Source: Geosiphon pyriformis (taxonomy: Eukaryota > Glomeromycota > Glomeromycetes > Archaeosporales > Geosiphonaceae). Taken from it: 64,000 bases of DNA. The translations under genes were made by a program, and so were the position numbers. The notes beneath the pieces were generated by a model. The model had not been told where the DNA came from, did no database searches, and saw only the letters and a program-made list of their open reading frames with translations. Where the stretch lies: positions 514,459 through 578,458 of the forward strand of contig JAAOMT010000009.1 of NCBI GenBank assembly GCA_016748015.1, given 5' to 3'. Shown one piece after another: positions 58,101 to 64,000 of this stretch; the first letter of the stretch is position 1; each line of letters starts with the position of its first letter.

Positions 58101-59365
58101 ATGAGCAAATTTCAATGCCAGAAATGCCAGATGCTTTGCAAAGCCTCAAGAAGATGGTGGAAAAATGGTGGGTCGATGCTTCCAAATTGAATGAACCTAT
58201 TGCTGCTGAATTGGAAAACCATTTTCATCGATGGCTTAGCTCTCCTCAAGCTAATTTGCACGATCCTCGTCTTTATGGATCTGTAAAAAGGTTGATGACA
58301 AATGTATTATGGGGACTATATGATAAGCTTGATGGCATAGTGCATGCTGACCTCGGAACTATTATCCTTTCTACTTCAATAACCGACTTTCATAGTCTTG
58401 AGGAATATATTGATTCAATTAAGAGGGATATAGAAATAACAAGTCCTCTCGAACAATTAACACTAAAGAAAGGGAGAATTTGGTTGAAACTTTGGTGGGA
58501 GGACCCCATGAATTACGGGGGCATTTGCATCGACAATGCTGGAATATGCAAACAATCAATGCAATGGAACATTGCTACTTATCTACCTATAGAATTAGGC
58601 AGTGTGGTAGAAAAAATCATCCAAATCTTTATTGAAAAAACATTTGAGTTATCGAACAGCGCTGATATTGAATTTGATAATGATTCCGAATCTCTTACAT
58701 CCAATAAATACAAAGCACCCTTTAACCAAGTCATAAGTGCAATCGAAATGGTGATCGATAGAATTCACGAAAATCAGAAAAATGGGAATACCTTCAAGTT
58801 TCCTGAAATTCCTGGGGCTACATATAAGATGGAGAATCCCGCTCTTGAATTTCTTAAAATTGTATTCAAGATTTTAGGCCTGGATAAATGCCTTCAAGGA
58901 TCAATTGACCAATCAAAGGCCCGATTAATGGGAAGTCTGGATATCAGTGCTTTCAGCCAACAAGCTAAATTCCAAAATCCCGCAGGTGTAGTCAAAATTC
59001 GACTCGTTTCCTGTACTAAGTGTGGAGCTACACGAGATGTTGATCTTTGCCGAGAATTTGACTTGAATAAGACAGAATGGTGGCAATGTTTAATATGTGG
59101 AAAAGAATATGATCGAAACCATTTTGAAAGATTTTTGGTCATATGGCTGGAGTATCAAATTATGGCATATCAGTTGGCAGGTTTTAGATGTACTAGATGT
59201 ATGAAAGAAATAAAGGATCTTCAAGAAAATTGTGACTGTGGAAATTCATACAGGATTGATCAGGATCGCCAACAATTGGTAGAACAGCTACGTGTTCTGA
59301 AAGAGGTATCCCATTTCAAAAAAATGTTGATATTAAAGGATATGACTATTCGGCTATCATTTTAA
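52157..59365 (+). CDS. POL2: DNA polymerase epsilon catalytic subunit
   Basis: Leading-strand replicative polymerase with proofreading exonuclease. Exons by my reading: 52157-52246, 52330-52455, 52540-52635, 52705-52856, 52922-53025, 53099-53304, 53380-53490, 53575-53709, 53782-53972, 54037-54217, 54307-54492, 54560-54655, 54731-59365. All introns are GT-AG, 64-89 bp, and phases fit, giving 2102 codons (yeast Pol2 has 2222). Exo I FDIE (D230, E232), Exo II NGDSFD (D323), Exo [12 protein letters not shown] (D420), motif A DVGAMYPN (590-597), motif B NSFYG (768), motif C DTDG (815-818). The C-terminal zinc module has CTKC...CLIC (from 1986) and CTRC...CDC (from 2045). The first Cys of the Fe-S CysX motif is Asn615; C618, C627 and C704 remain. 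In-frame stops directly precede the ATG at 52157. Intact. Confidence 0.96.
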
Positions 59366-60430
59366 TCTTGTAATATACAAGCAATATTTTCGTTAATAAA
59401 AATATAAAAAGTAATAATTGTAAATATTATTTCTGACATTTGAGACTCTTAGGTTAGTTATTATTTTAAATTATATAATATTGAAATAACTTGAAGATTA
59501 ATTTTTAGATCGATATAGTATTAATAAATTGTGTTTTAAATTTTTAACCAAAATAAATTAAATTCATGTTTGTTAAAATATTTAAATATAAAAACATTAT
59601 TATATACATTTAAAATATAAATAAGTTTGGTTTTTATTTAATACAGTTGTTTTTTACATAATTACAATTAAATTATTGCTATTAAAAACCAAATTAATTA
59701 ATTATACAATAGTTTTATTAATATTAAACTTAATATTATAAGTTTAAAACTCTTAAAAATTTATTTTTAACAAAAAAATCTGAATTAAATATATTTATTA
59801 AATAAGTTGTTTATATTATATTTTATCTTAAAATTAATTATTTTTTGTTTAAATTGTTAACAATTTTTTTAAAAATACCAATAAAATTAATTAGTAAATA
59901 AAAATAACTTAAAAAACTTAAATACATAATAATACATTATTATAAACCAAAAACTTTAAAATTTACAATTTTATCAAAAAAATTTAAAACATTTTTGATT
60001 TTATTTAAAAAAATTATATTAACTAAAAACAAACTTAACATTAATTAATTTAACTTTTATTACTTTATTAAATATAAAAAACAATTTGAAAAGCTTTTTT
60101 TCTCATAGATTTTTCTCTTTTTCTGTTTTTTTTGTAAGTATTTTTGTTAACATCAACTTATTTATTATTATAGAATCAGTAATTTCTTTAGCTAAAGAAT
60201 TAAATAAAAAAAAACTAATATTGAATCTTATTTTAATGTTAAAAAAACCAGTAATTATTAATATTTGTTTACAGAAACACATATAAAAAAGCCAAAAAGC
60301 TTAGTTTAAATATTGTCAAGATCAATTTTTTGTTAATTCTGTAAATTTTAATGTTTTAAAAAATATTAATAATATTCTTAGTTAGTCTTAAAAAAGTGAA
60401 ATTAATAATAATTTAAATATTATAAACAAT
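59366..60430. other. A+T-rich sequence downstream of POL2
   Basis: No gene recognised. The last few hundred bases probably belong to the ORF1 5' part of ghost LINE L5, but similarity becomes convincing only from about 60430. Several AATAAA-like hexamers follow the POL2 stop within 40 bp and could serve polyadenylation. Confidence 0.55.
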
Positions 60431-62390
60431 ACTTTAAAGACTAAAGATTTAAAAAACTTAATTGTTAAGAAAACTAAATATACTAATTTAAGTAATAAAT
60501 TGAGATTTATTAAAAAATTGTTTTATTAAGTAAATAGTTTTAAAAGTGCTACTACTTTTTGAAAATTTTATGAAATAATTTGTTTAATTTTTAGCTTCAA
60601 AACTAGTTTTAATATAACCAAAAATTTAGTTATTAATAAAAAAATTTTGGTTAATATTAATCTAAAGTATGTTAATATTAAGTCAAATTAAAAAGTAATT
60701 GTTAAGAAAATCTCTATTAATCTTCTTAAATTAACTTTGAAATCAATATTAGCTAAATATAGTGTAATAAAATCAATTAAAATATAATTTATTGGTTTTT
60801 AACAAAAATGTTTATTAAATTTGAAAATATTGTTATAGTTAATCTATTTATTATTAAATAGTTGTTTATACTAAAAAAAATTTTGTGTATATTGCTAAAG
60901 TCAATACTAATAAATAAATATGAAATTTAAAAAATTATTATTATACTTTTTTATATAATTTGCTAATAAATACTATTTTTTACAATTTTTTGGAACTTTT
61001 GTTATTATATGATAAAAAACTTTGGTTATTATATAATAAAAAAATTTGTGTTATTTTTTACAATTTTATTATATATTAAAATCATACTATATTATAATAT
61101 ATTTTGAATTAACAAACATAAAAAATGCTATTATTTATTTAATTTTGGTTTTCAAAAATATAAATTTATATTGAACTGGTTTAATATTATTATTGTGTAT
61201 TACTTATTAACAATTAAATTATGTTTTAGACATATATATAATTAATAGTAGAATATTTGTTTATAATAAAAAATATTAATTTAAGTATAATATAAAGTAT
61301 TTTATACATATATATGCAAAAAAGCAAGTTTTAATTTTTTATTTGGCTTTATTTAATAGTAAAACATAGACTTTAATAATAAATAATAAAGTTTTTATTC
61401 TATTCTATACTTCTTTATACGATTTTTTTATGACAACACATGGTCTTAACAGTCTTAGTAGTAGTTTTTTAGCTTTGCTTCTAAAATTTTACTTAAATAT
61501 ATTAAACTATTTTTTAGAACTTTTGATAAATTAAGTGTCTGTTTTCTTAAATAAACTGAACTTTTTTTTTCTTAGTCTTTTTTTAATATTATTATAAAAG
61601 TACAATTGTTAAATATAATACTTTTAAGTTTATTGTCTACTATATATAATATTAATTTAGACATAATTTTAAACATCAAATTATTGTCTTATTATTTTTT
61701 ATTTATTATGTTAAATAAATTTATAAAATTATTTATAAGTAATTTAAAAATTTTTACATTAAAAATTGGTTACTTAAAAACCAATATATTGATCTTAAAA
61801 AGATTTGTCAAAACAATATTAAAAAAAATAAATTTTTTTTTTTGAATAGTGATATGGTTTTTTATTTTATTTTTAATAAGTAGCTTAATTTAAAAAATAG
61901 CTATTTATAATATTAAAAAAATAAATATTTTTGTTAAGCAAAATAATATTATTAAGTAATATAGAAAATTAAAAAATATTATTTTAATTATTACTAAAAC
62001 TAAACTTTATTTTAGTGTAAAGCTGTAAATTATCAATTAATTTATTAGTATAAAAGTATTTACTTCTGGTTTGAATTTTGGTTATTTAAATATTAATATT
62101 ATAATTATCATAAATAAAAATTAATTAAATATGTATTAAAAATATTAAAGATTTTTGATAAACTTCTAATAGTTTAATTGTTGTTTAAAAACAAATAATT
62201 AGTTTTTGTATTAAGTTTATATGTTAGTACTACTTTGAATAAATACTTAAATCAAATATTTGTTTTAAATTTTTTTATAGTTAGAGTATTTAATAAGAAT
62301 ACTTTTATTATTTTAAGTAGTAATTTTAATAAAAATAATACAAAATACAATACCAACTTTAAGAAATATTTAGATTTTAACTTGGTAATT
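60431..62390 (+). mobile_element. Ghost LINE L5: ORF1 and endonuclease
   Basis: Plus-strand counterpart of the L4 5' half, strongly A+T-shifted. About 60480-60660 reads NKLRFIKKLFY then ILVNINLKYV, against KKLSFIRKIFL and VMINTDLKHS of L4. About 60700-60790 has LAKYSVIKSIKI against MSKFGLIKSIKM. About 60935-61075 matches LLYTFSVGTNAHDLWNF at the DNA level. About 61890-62010 matches the ORF2 start (AAGCAAAATAATATTATTAA). About 62050-62390 reads KVFTSGLNFG and NFNKNNTKYNTNFKKYLDFN. It is cut by the tail of L6. Confidence 0.82.
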
Positions 62391-64000
62391 TTTTATTTAT
62401 TTATTTAACAAGTGAGGTTCAAACACTACTTAGAATTATACATCAATGAAATAATCTAAACTAAGCATAAATCATGCTTTTTTTACACGTGACCAGCCAC
62501 TCAAGCCAGTCAAAACAACACTACACACTTATATTAACAGAAACTGGGTCATCAATACCTGAAAAAAACAAACAAGACTTGTGAAAACCAAAATGGACAC
62601 CAAAAGCTTCAGCAATACCAAGTAATTTAATTACACCAGCTGATAACACCAAAACCAAACCAGAGACCAAGATAGAAATCGAGCCATCTACAGGGATGAG
62701 ACCATTCTTTTCCATAAATGCATGATACTTAGCACAGACCAACCAAATATCATTCCTAAAGGCAAAACAAATAGATCGCACAAAATCAGAAATTTTAATA
62801 CTAGCAACTTTGGGATCATGAAAAATGGAAATAGCCTCCCGAAGCCATTTATTGAAAACAAAACTCTTGTAAAGAGCTGAGAAAACTGGAAAATTCAAAG
62901 CACAAATTGACAGCAGCTGCAATACACCCAAAAAAGGAAGAGAGAGACCAGAAAGCACCCTCCAAGAAGACATACAAGATTCCAAGACCTGACAACGAGC
63001 TGAATCATCAACTACACAAGAAAACACATGGTTAGATACCTCCACCTCATCACAATACAGACACAGAACACTAGGATAACATTTGTTATAAATGCACTTC
63101 CAAACAGCTACGGGAAGCTAACAGTGCAAAGCTTTTATGAGGTAAGTTCGAGTATCAGCAGTCAGCCTGCTGGTAAAACCAGTGGCCATATGTAAATCAG
63201 AGTGCCAAACTCTGGAAAAACAAAGCCAATTAACATCCAAACACAAATCACCATCTAGAAATCTAGAATCAGACCTGACCTCCCAACACGCTCAACAAAC
63301 AGCATGAAAAACATCATGAACAAAGTGTCTAGAATTACCAGACACAACACCACCATCCGCCAATAAAAAATGTTCATCAACACAAGGAGAAAAATACCAA
63401 CCAGAGAGAAATGCAGTGTCAACAAGACTATTAGCATAATTATCCCTGAGATACCAAAGTGGCCCTTAATCTTGCACCATTTAACCCTCAAATTCTTACT
63501 GCGAATAACATTCCTAATATGCTGACACTTGACCCAACACTGATTGCAAAAATCAGGATACATTAGGTTAAACTCTAACCTACAAGCATCCAAAGCCGCC
63601 TGACTATCTGAAAACAGATGGACAGAATGAGCTACAGGCATGCACTCTAGAGCCAATGCAATAGTTTGCAGCTCCACTAAAGTGGATGATATTAAGCCCT
63701 GAACACCAACATCTAAACCCAAATTAATGTTCTCAAAAAAACAGCAGTTCTGGCTCTACAACCAATTATGCCCAAATTTTTTACTGAACCATCTGTGTAC
63801 ACAGACAAGCTATCAGTGTCAACACGAAAGAGATGATCACAGACAGATATAAAATCATTAGAACCATGAATGTCCAGAGGGCCAACACCAGCCAATGCCA
63901 AGAGAAAAGAATAAGGAGCCACAAGAAAAACAACAGAAATATCAAACCAATCAGGAACTGGACCATGAGGGTTCAGTCTCTTCCACTTCTTAAAAGTGTG
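62391..64000 (-). mobile_element. LINE copy L6, 3' part (continues outside window)
   Basis: Minus-strand LINE with a comparatively normal base composition, i.e. among the younger copies. The tail reads TTAAATAAATAAATAAAAAA on the minus strand at about 62387-62407, inserted in the endonuclease of ghost L5. The 3' UTR (62410-62520) has GGCTGGTCACGTGTAAAAAA. The 5' part lies beyond 64000. Confidence 0.88.
62521..64000 (-). pseudogene. L6 ORF2: RNase H and C-terminal zinc finger
   Basis: Coding right to left: RNase H begins with VYTDGSVKNLG (about 63800), then LISSTLVELQTIALALE, HLFSDSQAALDACRLEF and KWCKIKGHFGISG (about 63460). The finger CLYCDEVEVSNHVFSC is at about 63020-63065, and the C-terminal tail is open from 63045 to the TAG at 62521. 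Two single-base frameshifts are visible: one at the A-run 63735-63741 and one after GISG near 63440. Few premature stops, so damage is lighter than in L1 and L2. Confidence 0.87.

Noticed and set aside
54731-59365. Treating the long 1544-codon frame as a complete gene starting with GTG.
   Set aside because: An AG splice acceptor directly precedes it and twelve upstream exons supply the missing exonuclease domain in phase; the real start is ATG 52157.
1-64000. tRNA or rRNA genes.
   Set aside because: Looked for T-arm/acceptor patterns and rRNA-like conserved blocks on both strands and saw none that could be supported; a tRNAscan run would be decisive.

Overview
This 64 kb window looks like nuclear DNA of an arbuscular mycorrhizal (Glomeromycotina-type) fungus. 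That is inferred from the extreme A+T content, the standard genetic code, the short (64-89 bp) spliceosomal introns, and retrotransposon proteins that resemble, from memory, those filling Gigaspora and Rhizophagus genomes. The kingdom call is firm; the genus is not resolved.

Only one ordinary host gene is present: POL2, the catalytic subunit of DNA polymerase epsilon (52157-59365, + strand, 13 exons, 2102 codons). It appears intact. Two MluI-cell-cycle-box-like sites lie 50-70 bp upstream of its start codon. Nearly everything else is transposon, in layers.

Layout. 1-4341 plus 14236-14352: LINE copy L1, interrupted by a full-length 9.9 kb Ty3/gypsy element on the minus strand (Gypsy-1, 4342-14235). 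15841-20350: LINE copy L2, split by a solo LTR of the Gypsy-1 family (16847-17813, perfect 4-bp target duplication). 20365-39809: a pile of nested, mutually broken gypsy elements of a second, related family (G2 to G6, LTRs I, C, G, D, E, F, H). 39810-41115 and 47876-51640: strongly A+T-shifted 'ghost' LINE sequence on the minus strand, with LINE L4 (41116-47875, nearly complete, both ORFs) between the two pieces. 52157-59365: POL2. 60431-62390: another ghost LINE (+), followed by LINE L6 on the minus strand running off the end of the window.

The gypsy elements share an unusual plan. In coding order they read gag (CCHC knuckle), aspartic protease, a cysteine-rich domain fused to a dUTPase, reverse transcriptase/RNase H, integrase with a GPY-like end, and then a separate accessory ORF that reads through the polypurine tract into the 3' LTR. 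The Cys-rich plus dUTPase block and the 3' accessory ORF recur in diverged copies, so they are features of the lineage and not accidents of one copy. This is the best candidate for an undescribed system here.

The LINEs have two overlapping ORFs joined by a TAATG stop/start. ORF1 has an RRM-like region and a CCHC knuckle. ORF2 has endonuclease, RT, RNase H and a C-terminal CCHC finger. Decay is dominated by G:C to A:T transitions. Where a copy-to-copy comparison is possible, the premature stops in L4 fall at Trp or Gln codons, and the A+T deserts beside POL2 are the end point of the same process. POL2 itself is spared.
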